This document shows, piece after piece, positions 7,310 through 15,802 of a stretch of 30,266 nt of DNA (the first letter of the stretch is position 1; the number at the start of each line of letters is the position of its first letter). A program made the translations under genes and the position numbers. A model generated the notes under the pieces. The model was not told where the DNA came from. It worked only from the letters and a program-made list of their open reading frames with translations, and did no database searches. The stretch covers positions 1 to 30,266 of the forward strand of contig DATDFS010000046.1 of the NCBI GenBank assembly GCA_036522495.1, in the 5' to 3' direction. The DNA is from Nitrososphaera_A sp036522495. Lineage in GTDB: Archaea > Thermoproteota > Nitrososphaeria > Nitrososphaerales > Nitrososphaeraceae.

Positions 7310-8269
7310 ATGTTAAATTCAGTGGAAGAGAAATCATTAGATAAGACTGATCTAAAGATTATGAATTTACTTATAAAAGATTCTAGAATTCCTTATAGAA
7401 ATTTAGCTTCAGATGTTGGAATAACTTCAAATGCTGTAAAGGAAAGAGTTAGCAAAATGATTTCTAGTGGTATAATACGAAACTTTGTAGTAATTATAAA
7501 TCCCGTAATATTTGGATATGAAAAAGAATGCATTTTAATACTAAGGCATATTGATAATGCAACTAAACAACAAGATTTATTCAATAGGATAAATCTTTTA
7601 GGCGATATTTTTGCATATGCCAAACAGTTGGGGGGAGCTTCTATATTCGTAGTATCTGTTAGAGCTGAAGCAGAGGATAAGATGGGAATAATTGTTGATT
7701 TGCTAAAACCAGCTGCTATAGAGAGTATCTTTATAAAATATAGGCCAATAATCAGGGAGATACATAGTTCCGATTTAAATATAATGAAATGTCTATTATC
7801 AAATCCAAGAATGCAAGTTGAAGAAATTGCTAAAGAGGCTTGTATATCAACAAAGACTGTAGCAAGGCGATTGGAGAAAATGCGGCAGAAAAATGTATTA
7901 GAATTTTCAGTATCACGTGACATGTCCTCTTTACAAATAACAGGTTACATTGAATTTGTAGTAATAATCAATGTTGAAATATCACATCATCAAAATATAG
8001 TTGAAAGAATATATCACGAAATGCAAGAAAATCTGGTGATTGTTCCAAACAGTTATCGACAGGAAGTTATTTTTGCAGCGTTCTTCTGTGCAAACATACC
8101 TACAGTCAATTTAATATTTAAAAAGTTAGAATCGTATGAAGGAGTGAATAGAGTCGAAGTATTTATAACAACAAACCTAGTGTATTACCAAGCGTGGTTA
8201 AAGAGGGAGATTGACAAGGCGCTGAATCGAAAGTATCTTCAACAGCAGAAGCAAAAGATCATTAATTAA
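7310..8269 (+). CDS. Two-HTH Lrp/AsnC-family transcription regulator
   Basis: 319 residues from ATG 7310. A longer frame from 7253 adds a hydrophobic, non-family N-terminus and is less likely. The first winged HTH has LDKTDLKIMNLLIKDSRIPYR, the typical AsnC-type opening, then LASDVGITSNAVKERVSKM as recognition region. After about 90 residues resembling a RAM/ligand-binding half comes a second HTH (LNIMKCLLSNPRMQVEEIAK, then CISTKTVARRLEKMR), followed by another alpha-beta half to the C-terminus. A doubled Lrp layout is common in thaumarchaeal regulators. Lrp proteins form dimers or octamers and sense small molecules such as amino acids. The target is unknown. A T/A-rich stretch (AAAACTTTTATT) lies 18-30 bases upstream. 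Confidence 0.85.
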   Translation: MLNSVEEKSLDKTDLKIMNLLIKDSRIPYRNLASDVGITSNAVKERVSKMISSGIIRNFVVIINPVIFGYEKECILILRHIDNATKQQDLFNRINLLGDIFAYAKQLGGASIFVVSVRAEAEDKMGIIVDLLKPAAIESIFIKYRPIIREIHSSDLNIMKCLLSNPRMQVEEIAKEACISTKTVARRLEKMRQKNVLEFSVSRDMSSLQITGYIEFVVIINVEISHHQNIVERIYHEMQENLVIVPNSYRQEVIFAAFFCANIPTVNLIFKKLESYEGVNRVEVFITTNLVYYQAWLKREIDKALNRKYLQQQKQKIIN

Positions 8270-8348
8270 ATATGAGCAGAATGTCTATCGAAATTAACTA
8301 ACTTAAGTTTAGTCGACTTCTGTCATCGACATCTATTCTCTTATTTCT

Positions 8349-8546
8349 TCACTTGCTTGATTCATATGGAAAATTCACGTGTGAAAATTTGAAATTTATT
8401 GGAACCTGCTTTACATGTTGGGTGGGCGTCTTAACGTCTATTTCGGTATGATCCTTGGAATAACAAAATGCAGCGAATAAAATAGCAATTATTACAAAAG
8501 CTGCAGGTATAGTACTGACGATAATGGCTCTTTTTATTACAGTCAT
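8349..8546 (-). CDS. Small single-helix membrane protein
   Basis: 65 residues. A basic start (MTVIKRA) leads into one helix (IIVSTIPAAFVIIAILFAAF, about residues 8-27), then a polar tail with a Cys directly after the helix and several Lys/His. The layout fits a signal-anchored exterior peptide. No family recognised. It lies 44 bases downstream of the duplicated protein gene on the same strand and may be co-transcribed with it. Confidence 0.55.
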   Translation of the reverse strand: MTVIKRAIIVSTIPAAFVIIAILFAAFCYSKDHTEIDVKTPTQHVKQVPINFKFSHVNFPYESSK

Positions 8547-8590
8547 GATTATCTACAATTGTTTAGGAGCAGGTAATTCAAAATTAAAAA

Positions 8591-9472
8591 TTAAAAATAA
8601 TCACGCATATCTCTGTGTTCATGCGATGCTCCTCTACCTGTTATACCGCCAGTATATTCACCAGTAACCTCTATAACATCTTGAGAATCAGATATTTCTT
8701 TTACTTTTTCTAACGTTAGTCGCTGATTGGTTACATAATGAGTGCCTTTGTCGTATATAGCTGGTACCATGCCTGTTTTTTCAATTATCTTATATCTCAT
8801 TGTTTCTGAATCTGTTCCCGGCTTTGTAAATACTTCGACCATGTAAAATGGTTCAACTTTTGGATTTTGTTGCTCCAGTACAAGTAGGTCATGTATAAGG
8901 ACTGGATCTACTTTTGGAAGATATGTTTCAAATAGAGTCCGCAACCCTTTATACACCGTTTTTATCTCCAGTAATTTGTCTGTGGTTTTTTTGTACTGTG
9001 TTTGTTCTTGTTCTTTATTTACTTGCTGTTGTAATGATATTAATGATGTTGATGAATTAGATGAGTAATTGTAATAGTTCTGTATGTATGTATGATCCCT
9101 ATGTTCATGCGAAGCGCCCCACCCTCCAATGCCGCCAGTATATTCACCAGTAACCTCTATGACGTCTCTGTCATTAGATATTTCTATTAGCATTTCTAAT
9201 GCTAGCCGGTGGTTAGCTGCATAGTGGGTGCCATTATCGTACACTGCAGGAATCATTCCAGTCTTTTCAAATATGAGATTTCTTTTTGCTTCTGAATCTG
9301 TTCCCGGCTTTGTAAATACTTCGACCATATAAAATGGTTCAACTTTTGGATTTTGTTGCTCATGCATTAACAAATCGTCGATAAGACTTGGATCTCCCTT
9401 TGGAATATATGTGCTGTATAAGGTCTGCAACCCTTTATACACCGCTTTTATTTCTTTTATTTTCGATGACAT
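8591..9472 (-). CDS. Internally duplicated protein of two ~120-residue repeats
   Basis: 293 residues made of two near-identical units at about 5-125 and 167-287 (period 162 codons), joined by an Asn/Ser/Gln-rich linker. Each unit has EIK(A/T)VYKGL.TL..TY.PK, then EQQNPKVEPFYMVEVFTKPG, EKTGM(I/V)PA(I/V)YD.GTHY and DVIEVTGEYTGGI..GASHE. There is no signal peptide or membrane helix, so the protein is probably cytoplasmic. The GASHEHRD end of each unit is His-rich and might bind metal, which is inference only. No known family recognised. The units are also very alike at DNA level, so the duplication is recent or kept uniform by gene conversion. Confidence 0.8.
   Translation of the reverse strand: MSSKIKEIKAVYKGLQTLYSTYIPKGDPSLIDDLLMHEQQNPKVEPFYMVEVFTKPGTDSEAKRNLIFEKTGMIPAVYDNGTHYAANHRLALEMLIEISNDRDVIEVTGEYTGGIGGWGASHEHRDHTYIQNYYNYSSNSSTSLISLQQQVNKEQEQTQYKKTTDKLLEIKTVYKGLRTLFETYLPKVDPVLIHDLLVLEQQNPKVEPFYMVEVFTKPGTDSETMRYKIIEKTGMVPAIYDKGTHYVTNQRLTLEKVKEISDSQDVIEVTGEYTGGITGRGASHEHRDMRDYF
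8804..8875 (-). repeat. 72-base repeat, second copy
   Basis: It matches 9290-9361 at 71 of 72 bases (single difference at 8843 versus 9329), offset exactly 486 bases, inside the duplicated gene. It encodes the QNPKVEPFYMVEVFTKPG core. Confidence 0.9.
9290..9361 (-). repeat. 72-base repeat, first copy
   Basis: Partner of 8804-8875 in the same gene. The near-identity extends beyond silent sites, pointing to recent duplication or conversion. Confidence 0.9.
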
Positions 9473-9805
9473 ATGACAATATCTTTGTTACAGATTGATT
9501 TAGGTCTGGTGCAAGTAAGGCTGCGTTTTAAGATAGTTTTTCTTACCAGGTGTCTGGTTCTATGTGTTTGACTGCACAAAACAGACAGTGTCGAAGGTAA
9601 TACACAGCTGCTTATCAATATTATCAATATCGTATCCTACATTAACTAAGTATCAACTAAATTTTATTTAGTGCTGCCTCTTTTTAGATTATAAATTTAC
9701 ATAATGAACATCAATAGAACTTCTGGCCAATTTATACAGCCATGCTTGCATCATTAATAAATAATATAACTGATGCCATAAGTTAATGACTAATCTAAAA
9801 TTGAT
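9473..9805. other. Intergenic region, nothing recognised
   Basis: 333 AT-rich bases upstream of the duplicated gene and of the relic at 9806. Stops are frequent in all frames, and no RNA gene or clear repeat is seen. Confidence 0.45.
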
Positions 9806-10027
9806 GTGAATAATGCAGCTCAAAGATCTTCTCTTAGTCGATATCAATACAATTTTATCACATCTGCAGCCACGACAGAAATAACTGGTATAGTATATCT
9901 ACTTATGTCATTATACATTGTACCTCCAATGATGCAATGATTTGCAACACGTCCAGGAAACGCAATATTCTTTCTAGGATCAGTATTTTGGGACATTCAA
10001 TATTGTGATAAGCCAAGGTCAAGCTAG
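9806..10027 (+). pseudogene. Decayed paralogue of the four-helix membrane protein
   Basis: A frame from GTG 9806 to TAG 10025-10027 is broken by TGA at 9938-9940. Its two halves parallel the intact 119-residue protein at 6184-6543: SRYQYNFITSAATTEITGIV against QYYQYYFVAAAVATAIAVIV, and NAIFFLGSVFWDI against IAIFFLGSGIAQIFW. The C-terminal part with the WARPWYY and ITR.P.NP motifs is missing. I read it as a truncated, nonsense-mutated copy. It is convergent with the NDH-2 fusion gene, 46 bases from its stop. Confidence 0.6.
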
Positions 10028-10073
10028 GAAGTAGTACTACTATGCTAACCTCTTTGTTTCCATTGGAGTTTTT

Positions 10074-12200
10074 CTAATCTTTTTTTTCTTCTGCAAATGT
10101 TTTGAGCATTGTTACATCCCGTTTAAAGAATATGTCCAGCACCCAATCTGCCAATACTCTCACCTTCTTTTGCATTGTTGGAAGATTTACAAGGTAGTAA
10201 TTACGCCATATCCACCATGCCAAAAATCCCTGAACTTGTACTCCTAACAAGTTTCCTACACCTGTTCGCTTTCCTATGCTAGCCATCATTCCTTTTGTCT
10301 TATAATCAAATACTTTCCTTCCATCTGAATTTGAATTTCCCTCTATTGCTACAAAGATATTTTTTGCTACTACAGCACCTTCTCTTATGGCATGCTGTGC
10401 TGTTGGTGGATAGGGGTTTCCTGTTTTAGGATCCGTTATAAAAGCACAATCACCTAGAGCATAAACACCTTTGTATTTTGGTATTTCTAAATATTGATCT
10501 ACGACTATTCTGCCACTTTTGATATCATGTTCGCAAGAATGAAGCTTGGAAATTAATGGATTGGGCACTACACCACCAGACCAAACTATTGTTTTGGTTG
10601 GTATTATATTACCATCGCTTATCTTGACGCTATCTTCTGTGGCACCTATTACACGACTATCGAGCATGACTTCAAGCCCACTATTGCGTAGCTTTAGCAA
10701 TGCAAATTCAGCTAATTCCTTACTCATTTCTGGTAAAAGTCTGTTACCTGATTGTATTATTACGACTCTGATATTTTTGCTATCTATATTATGATAATAG
10801 TCTTTTGCAGAGTCACGAATAAAATCATTTATTTCACCAGCAGTTTCGACTCCTGCAAACCCTCCTCCTACTATGACAAATGTTAAAAGTTTTGTTTGCA
10901 ATTCTTTATATCTATTATTATGTTTGATGCTTGTCCCTAATTGATCCGCCTGCTCAAGTAGATATATTATATGATTTCTCAGAGTTATGGCATCATTCAA
11001 ACTCTTCATGGTGAAGGCATATTTTTGTACATCAGACATTCCAAAGAATTTTGTTTCGCTTCCTAGCGCTAGAACAAGATAGTCATAATGCAAAGATTTG
11101 GTATTTCCTTGCAAAGTGTCCGCGGGATCATCAATTTCCTCTAATAACGGTGATGCTGAGGAAGATCTAATTACAACTTGCCTTTTGTCAAAGTCTATAT
11201 GTTCTACTGTGGCAGCATAGAACCTTGATCTATTACAAAAGGCTCTTACGGGCGTTACAATATGTCTTGTTTCTATCATTCCAGAAGCTACCTCATGAAG
11301 CATAGGTGTGAAAAGCAGGTAGTTATCTTTGCTAATCATTGCAATATCAATACTAATATCAGTTTGAAAATAATCCTGCAGCTTTCTGAGCGCAGATACT
11401 CCTCCAAATCCACCTCCTAATATTAATATTGTTTTTCTATCTTGTATTGGATTGCCTCGGCCATGAATAATGTTCAAATGGTTCTGAAGGATATCAATCC
11501 GTGAAAATGAAATATCGCAGGCAGGACATCTATACCTTGAGCCAAATTTTATTGATAAAAAAGAAGAAAACAGGCCTAATGTTATTCCAAATAGTAGGTT
11601 AATCAAAATAGAATAGATTGTAGAATTCAATTGAATGTTTGAGAATGTTGTTGTTGTCATCGTCGTCTTGTTGTTAGGTCTTTGTACCTGAATGCCTTCT
11701 TCTGTTCCTCCTGCTCCCCCTCCTCTGCTTTGACCCGCTAAACCTTCTTTGTAGCCAAGTGTATTACCGGTACCATTGTTTGATGATAAAGTATGTCCAA
11801 ATTCTGGATTTAGAACCAATTGCCCTACTGGAATGGCAAAAATCAAATAAACAAGAGTGCCAACCAATAATCCATAACGCAAACCATTTAATGGTTTACT
11901 TATATTCAAGATGTTCGTCTTGTACAAAAATACGCCAGATATTATTCCAATTGAGGTTCCAGTCACTATGTGAATTAATATTCCTGCAATGATAACCGAT
12001 GAGATGGGCGAATGCACACCTGCTATGTGTCCAAATACTATCCAAGTGAGTGCATATCCTGAACCACGCCCTGTAAAGGGAAATGTAAAAGGAATTGCCA
12101 TAACTATAGCTCCGATTATGCCTCCCGCAACGATAAAGAATACTTCTCTCCTAAATGAAAAATCTATTCTTGCTTGTGTAGATCTTATTTCACGACTCAT
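10074..12200 (-). CDS. Membrane domain-C2H2 zinc finger-type II NADH dehydrogenase fusion
   Basis: 708 residues in three parts. Residues about 18-220 form a membrane domain (helices near 20-40, 50-66, 68-92, 107-130 and 194-217) with a long Gly/Asn/Thr-rich loop at about 138-188. Residues 225-246 form a C2H2 finger, C-x2-C-x12-H-x4-H (C225, C228, H241, H246). From about 256 to the end is a type II NADH:quinone oxidoreductase: FAD site GGGFGG (262-267), LLFTPMLHEVASG, NADH site VIVGGGFAGVETAGEI, and the FAD-closing ALGDCAF followed by PPTAQHAIREG. The C-terminal LAWWIWRNYYLVNL region matches the amphipathic membrane-binding end of NDH-2. It should oxidise NADH and reduce membrane quinone without proton pumping. 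The N-terminal fusion is unusual; bacterial NDH-2 starts at the FAD motif. Confidence 0.9.
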   Translation of the reverse strand: MSREIRSTQARIDFSFRREVFFIVAGGIIGAIVMAIPFTFPFTGRGSGYALTWIVFGHIAGVHSPISSVIIAGILIHIVTGTSIGIISGVFLYKTNILNISKPLNGLRYGLLVGTLVYLIFAIPVGQLVLNPEFGHTLSSNNGTGNTLGYKEGLAGQSRGGGAGGTEEGIQVQRPNNKTTMTTTTFSNIQLNSTIYSILINLLFGITLGLFSSFLSIKFGSRYRCPACDISFSRIDILQNHLNIIHGRGNPIQDRKTILILGGGFGGVSALRKLQDYFQTDISIDIAMISKDNYLLFTPMLHEVASGMIETRHIVTPVRAFCNRSRFYAATVEHIDFDKRQVVIRSSSASPLLEEIDDPADTLQGNTKSLHYDYLVLALGSETKFFGMSDVQKYAFTMKSLNDAITLRNHIIYLLEQADQLGTSIKHNNRYKELQTKLLTFVIVGGGFAGVETAGEINDFIRDSAKDYYHNIDSKNIRVVIIQSGNRLLPEMSKELAEFALLKLRNSGLEVMLDSRVIGATEDSVKISDGNIIPTKTIVWSGGVVPNPLISKLHSCEHDIKSGRIVVDQYLEIPKYKGVYALGDCAFITDPKTGNPYPPTAQHAIREGAVVAKNIFVAIEGNSNSDGRKVFDYKTKGMMASIGKRTGVGNLLGVQVQGFLAWWIWRNYYLVNLPTMQKKVRVLADWVLDIFFKRDVTMLKTFAEEKKD

Positions 12201-12240
12201 GATTAGTATATATTTTTATTACATGAATCTTATAATATAA

Positions 12241-12737
12241 TAATATCATTAACAATGCATCTATTTTATGCATTTGTATAAATTCACTTCTATCGAGTCA
12301 AAAATTTAAATCGCATGCATGTTGGCACAGATGGTTGCTCCCGATAAAAATTTCAACTAGCTTATTGCCTGGATGTGAACAAAAAACTTTTGTCCGTCAA
12401 ATTTTTTATATTCAATAAGAAATAAAGGGCTTTAACAAACAAGTTTCTGAATATTATTTCATAACACAAATGCTTGTATTTAAATTTCTCTGTCTGCGAT
12501 ATAACTTATCATCAATGCACAACATATATAACATTTCTATATTCACGAAGGGTTTTCTTCTTTAATACAGGATCCTATTAATTGGATGTCTATGAATCTT
12601 TATGGCTTTAATAAGACTAAACGACATTAGTTACAAATATCTTTTGAATTTATTATTCCATATGCCAATGGATTGGACAATAACAAATAATTTAATGTTA
12701 TTGAAGATCGCAAGAAGCATTAGCACACTTCAGATTT
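12241..12737. other. Intergenic AT-rich region, nothing recognised
   Basis: About 500 bases between the NDH-2 fusion promoter and the 3' end of the protease gene. A plus-strand frame at 12602-12838 runs into the protease gene antisense and has no supporting features. No RNA gene or repeat is seen. Confidence 0.45.
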
Positions 12738-13628
12738 TTATCTGCAATCTACGTAACCTACTTGTGGCATTTGCGGCTGCTGCACAGCAGTATCTGAGCC
12801 TACCATCTTCAAGTGATTGGCCTCCAATACGGCACTAACATCACACTGGGATATGCCGCCTGTTTGAAAATTAGCTATGGGAAACATAAGGTCGCCAACG
12901 AAGTTAGCATGTCCAAGCCCAAGGGCATGTCCCATTTCATGCTCTGCTATCTGTTCTATGTTATTAGACAAGTCGAAAGACATACCAAGAGTGTTTGTAG
13001 GTATTGTTATTTTTACATGGGTTAGGAAACCATTACCATCAAAGCTATCTTGTGAAAGTCCTCCTATCATCAGCCGAGAGTTTCCACCTAATGATGATGA
13101 CACTCTATGATGAGTGCTACCAGGAACTTTGAGGGATTTTGAAACAATGCTCACTTCTATGTCTGGCTGGGCTACATTGCTGCTGCTGCCACCACCACCA
13201 CCGACATTACTACCTGAAGATTCTACAAGTTTTATGCCAGTTAGCTTTGAGTTCCAATTCCCTATGGCGTTATAAACAGCCTGCCGAGCTGCCGAATCTC
13301 CTCCATTTATCTGGTATGTTAATATTCCAACTGCTAGTTTGTCTCCCCATGCGCAACAGATCTGAATAAGGTGAGGTGGTCGTGGTGGTAGTTGTCGTCC
13401 ATTATCACTACTACCAATGATGCTAATATGGTGTTTCTTTGCCACCACCACTGTTTGAAACGTAGAATTGTATGAAAGCAAAACAATGCTCAGCATTAAT
13501 ATTATTATTAATACTGAATTCCTCAAAAAGACTGTCTTATGCAATAGCAGATAATTTATACATATAAATGAACTAATAAATCTTGCATATGTATCTGTCT
13601 GATATCGATATCGATTATTTTGATACAT
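12738..13628 (-). CDS. Secreted matrixin-like zinc metalloprotease
   Basis: 296 residues. A signal-anchor helix lies at about 38-53 (NSVLIIILMLSIVLLSY), after a long polar N-terminus; the true start may be downstream of 13628. The catalytic region has the metzincin zinc site H230-E231-x2-H234-x5-H240 in AEHEMGHALGLGH, then DLMFP with M248 as the probable Met-turn. This is the M10 (matrixin) family pattern, and such enzymes cut proteins outside the cell. The earlier WGDKLAVGILTYQING and AVYNAIGNWNSKLTG fit the first strand and helix of the fold. A Gly/Ser-rich insert (about 137-152) separates the first two strands. No inhibitor or substrate gene is adjacent. Confidence 0.87.
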   Translation of the reverse strand: MYQNNRYRYQTDTYARFISSFICINYLLLHKTVFLRNSVLIIILMLSIVLLSYNSTFQTVVVAKKHHISIIGSSDNGRQLPPRPPHLIQICCAWGDKLAVGILTYQINGGDSAARQAVYNAIGNWNSKLTGIKLVESSGSNVGGGGGSSSNVAQPDIEVSIVSKSLKVPGSTHHRVSSSLGGNSRLMIGGLSQDSFDGNGFLTHVKITIPTNTLGMSFDLSNNIEQIAEHEMGHALGLGHANFVGDLMFPIANFQTGGISQCDVSAVLEANHLKMVGSDTAVQQPQMPQVGYVDCR

Positions 13629-13835
13629 TGTTATGTTAAGACATAATGATGCATTTTAATCCCATCTGAATTGTCTTAGTCACACTTAGTCTTTGAAAAA
13701 TAATAATTTAGGATTGCAATTCGCTTCACCCGGTTGCAATGCGTGATAACTCGAGCATATCCAAGTTAAACAACCTCATCTATAAACAAAAAGTGTGGAG
13801 GATGAGTGATTGCCTATAAAGATGTTATATATATA

Positions 13836-14705
13836 TCATGTTGGCTGTCCTTTAAGAATTTCAACCACTTTTTCACCAACATTTGTCGCCGATTCAGGAT
13901 TTTGTCCCGTGATAAGCCTTCCATTACCACTTTCAAGAACTAGCGGCTCATGTACATATACCTTCTCGTAGATAGCACCCCGCTTTGGTAACTCATTCTC
14001 AAGGAAGAAAGGTACAACATGTTTCTTACCAATCAGGATTTCTGTTATTGCCTCTTCTTCATTTGAAAAGCCTGTGACCTTCATCCCTTTTATCAGATAT
14101 TGTCCGTTAGATAGTGTCGCATTTAGAAGAGCAGCAGGACCATGACAAACACCGGCTACGACTCCTCCTTGTTCATAAATCGCTGCTGCAATCTTATTTA
14201 CATTCTTATCCCATGGAAAGTCATAAGTTGCTCCATTTCCACCTGGGAATACTACTGCAGCATAGTCTTTTGGATTGATAGTGGAGAGAGGTACAGTATG
14301 GTTAATCATTGCTACATAGGTTGGTGTACGTAAGAACTTTTCAGTCATAGGATCATCTCTGTTTGTACCTTGTGGGTTTGATGGGATACTGTAGGGATCT
14401 ATTGGAACATTACCGCCTTTAACACTTGCAATAGTTATGTTAAATCCTGCATTTGCTAATGCCGAAAATGGATGTGTCATTTCAGGGAGCCATATGCCTG
14501 TAGGAAATCCTGTCTTTCCTAAAACATTATGACTCGTAGTAACAATAAGTATTTTTTTAGATGGAATTTGTTGGGCTGCAACAGCTGCAGTACCATAATC
14601 TCCTCTGGTTAGTAAAGAAATTATTACTATCACGGTAGCAACTGCAAGGATGCTCATCAAAACTGCAGACGCAGCAGCAATTTGTCTTTCTCTTATTTTA
14701 GTCAT
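13836..14705 (-). CDS. Membrane-anchored DJ-1/PfpI family protein (Hsp31-like)
   Basis: 289 residues. Helix 11-32 (AASAVLMSILAVATVIVIIS) is a signal anchor, so the enzyme domain should lie outside, which is uncommon for this family. The domain starts SKKILIVTTSHN, has E75 in WLPEMTHPF, VVFPGGNGATYDFPWD, and the nucleophile elbow GVCHGPAAL with C187 and H188. These match the Glu-Cys-His arrangement of Hsp31/YhbO-type class I glutamine-amidotransferase-like proteins. Family members act as glyoxalases, chaperones or deglycases; which applies here cannot be told. The end, GQNPESATNVGEKVVEIL, is typical. It diverges from the RHH protein at 14805 with a 99-base shared promoter region. Confidence 0.9.
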   Translation of the reverse strand: MTKIRERQIAAASAVLMSILAVATVIVIISLLTRGDYGTAAVAAQQIPSKKILIVTTSHNVLGKTGFPTGIWLPEMTHPFSALANAGFNITIASVKGGNVPIDPYSIPSNPQGTNRDDPMTEKFLRTPTYVAMINHTVPLSTINPKDYAAVVFPGGNGATYDFPWDKNVNKIAAAIYEQGGVVAGVCHGPAALLNATLSNGQYLIKGMKVTGFSNEEEAITEILIGKKHVVPFFLENELPKRGAIYEKVYVHEPLVLESGNGRLITGQNPESATNVGEKVVEILKGQPT

Positions 14706-14804
14706 CAGATGAAAACTATGGCTAAATACCTAATAAAATGGAGGTTTACAATCGCAATATGTGTTTAAATTGTTTACAAAGTACTACAATTCTAGATCAC
14801 GTGG

Positions 14805-15353
14805 ATGACCAGTGGAAAGAAGTCTAAAACAGTAATAAGGAGCGTACGTATAACAAAGGAACTGGATAATCTCTTAGAGAAGGACGCCAAAGCTAAGAGA
14901 GTTAGTGTTAATTCTCTCATTTCGATGATAATGACCAAGTATGCTGAGATGGACAGATACAACGAAAGATTTGATACCATAACATTAAGGCGCGAGGGCT
15001 TTCGATCCATTCTTGAAGCCATTGAAGATGACAAGATTACCAATATTGCCAAAGAGATTGGCACGCAAATACCTAAACAATTTCTTTTGTTTTGGTTTAA
15101 GAAGACGAACCTTGAGACTTATCTTAAATATTTGTCATTAATATGCAGATACAGTGGTTTTGCTGAATATGAAGTTGATGCGAATGAAGACGAAACTGAA
15201 TACACCATCACTTTGATCCATGATCTAGGCGAGAAGTGGTCGATTTTTCTAAAGAATTGGATTGAGCAAGGTATGAAGACTACGGTTGGAATTGAACCAA
15301 TAGTATTTGATGCAGGCAAGAATACCATAGTGGTCAGATTTCATGTGATTTAA
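14805..15353 (+). CDS. Ribbon-helix-helix protein with C-terminal sensor-like domain
   Basis: 182 residues. Residues about 8-50 (KTVIRSVRITKELDNLLEK, then VSVNSLISMIMTKY) fit a ribbon-helix-helix DNA-binding unit: a strand with alternating residues followed by two helices. Residues about 55-182 form an alpha/beta domain ending in YTITLIHDLGEKWSIFLKNW and IEPIVFDAGKNTIVVRF. The 'HDLGEKWS' block resembles small-ligand domains of the V4R/HNOB-like group, but the match is by eye. It probably binds DNA as a dimer and responds to an unknown signal. The divergent DJ-1-like gene is a candidate target. The ATG at 14805 is the first of the frame and a TTTAAATTG about 35-40 bases upstream may be the TATA box. 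Confidence 0.65.
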   Translation: MTSGKKSKTVIRSVRITKELDNLLEKDAKAKRVSVNSLISMIMTKYAEMDRYNERFDTITLRREGFRSILEAIEDDKITNIAKEIGTQIPKQFLLFWFKKTNLETYLKYLSLICRYSGFAEYEVDANEDETEYTITLIHDLGEKWSIFLKNWIEQGMKTTVGIEPIVFDAGKNTIVVRFHVI

Positions 15354-15476
15354 AAGTTGAACACGAGATAAATTAAGGAAGACCTTCTAGTAAAACTAGC
15401 TGGCTGGTTAGCGGATGAGTCTCCTGCTTCCCTTGCGGATATCTCTTTGGAGTAATAGGTGTTGTTGTCTGTCAGA

Positions 15477-15488
15477 ACCGATATCGGT
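15477..15488. promoter_or_regulatory. Perfect 12-base palindrome ACCGATATCGGT
   Basis: A complete 12-base palindrome lies in the gap after the RHH gene, within the region upstream of the small gene at 15647. Size fits a dimeric regulator site, but no second copy was found nearby. Confidence 0.25.
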
Positions 15489-15646
15489 CAATAGAGATTG
15501 ATTATATGGTGTTAGACAATTGATTTTTACTTTACTTTTAAATCTATCCATTGTATGATGGATCTGCAGAGTCGGGAAGGTTTATGGAAGACCTTGGCAA
15601 TTACTGAGTTGCAAATCTTTTCGTCTTTTACATTCTTGTATTTGTA

Positions 15647-15802
15647 ATGATGATAAATTACACTTTACCCATTTGGATCCTCATTGTGATTGAGTCTACA
15701 TGTTATCTTGTTATCGTATTTATGATTATAGCGGCCATATTCGTCAACTACTGTCTTAGTGTTGATTTAGTCCCAGATATAACAGAAAGAGTATTACTGT
15801 AG
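15647..15802 (+). CDS. Small hydrophobic membrane protein
   Basis: 51 codons from ATG ATG at 15647 to TAG 15800-15802. Residues about 6-36 are strongly hydrophobic (YTLPIWILIVIESTCYLVIV and on to AAIFVNYC), enough for one long or two short helices. A short acidic tail (DLVPDITERVLL) follows. TCTTTTACATT about 20 bases upstream may serve as TATA box. No family recognised. Short hydrophobic frames arise easily in AT-rich DNA, so confidence is limited. Confidence 0.35.
   Translation: MMINYTLPIWILIVIESTCYLVIVFMIIAAIFVNYCLSVDLVPDITERVLL

Noticed and set aside
7393..7923. 176-codon minus-strand frame
   Set aside because: It lies wholly within the Lrp-type regulator on the other strand and is its shadow.
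12602..12838. 78-codon plus-strand frame
   Set aside because: It runs antisense into the protease gene, with no start signal and no protein-like pattern.
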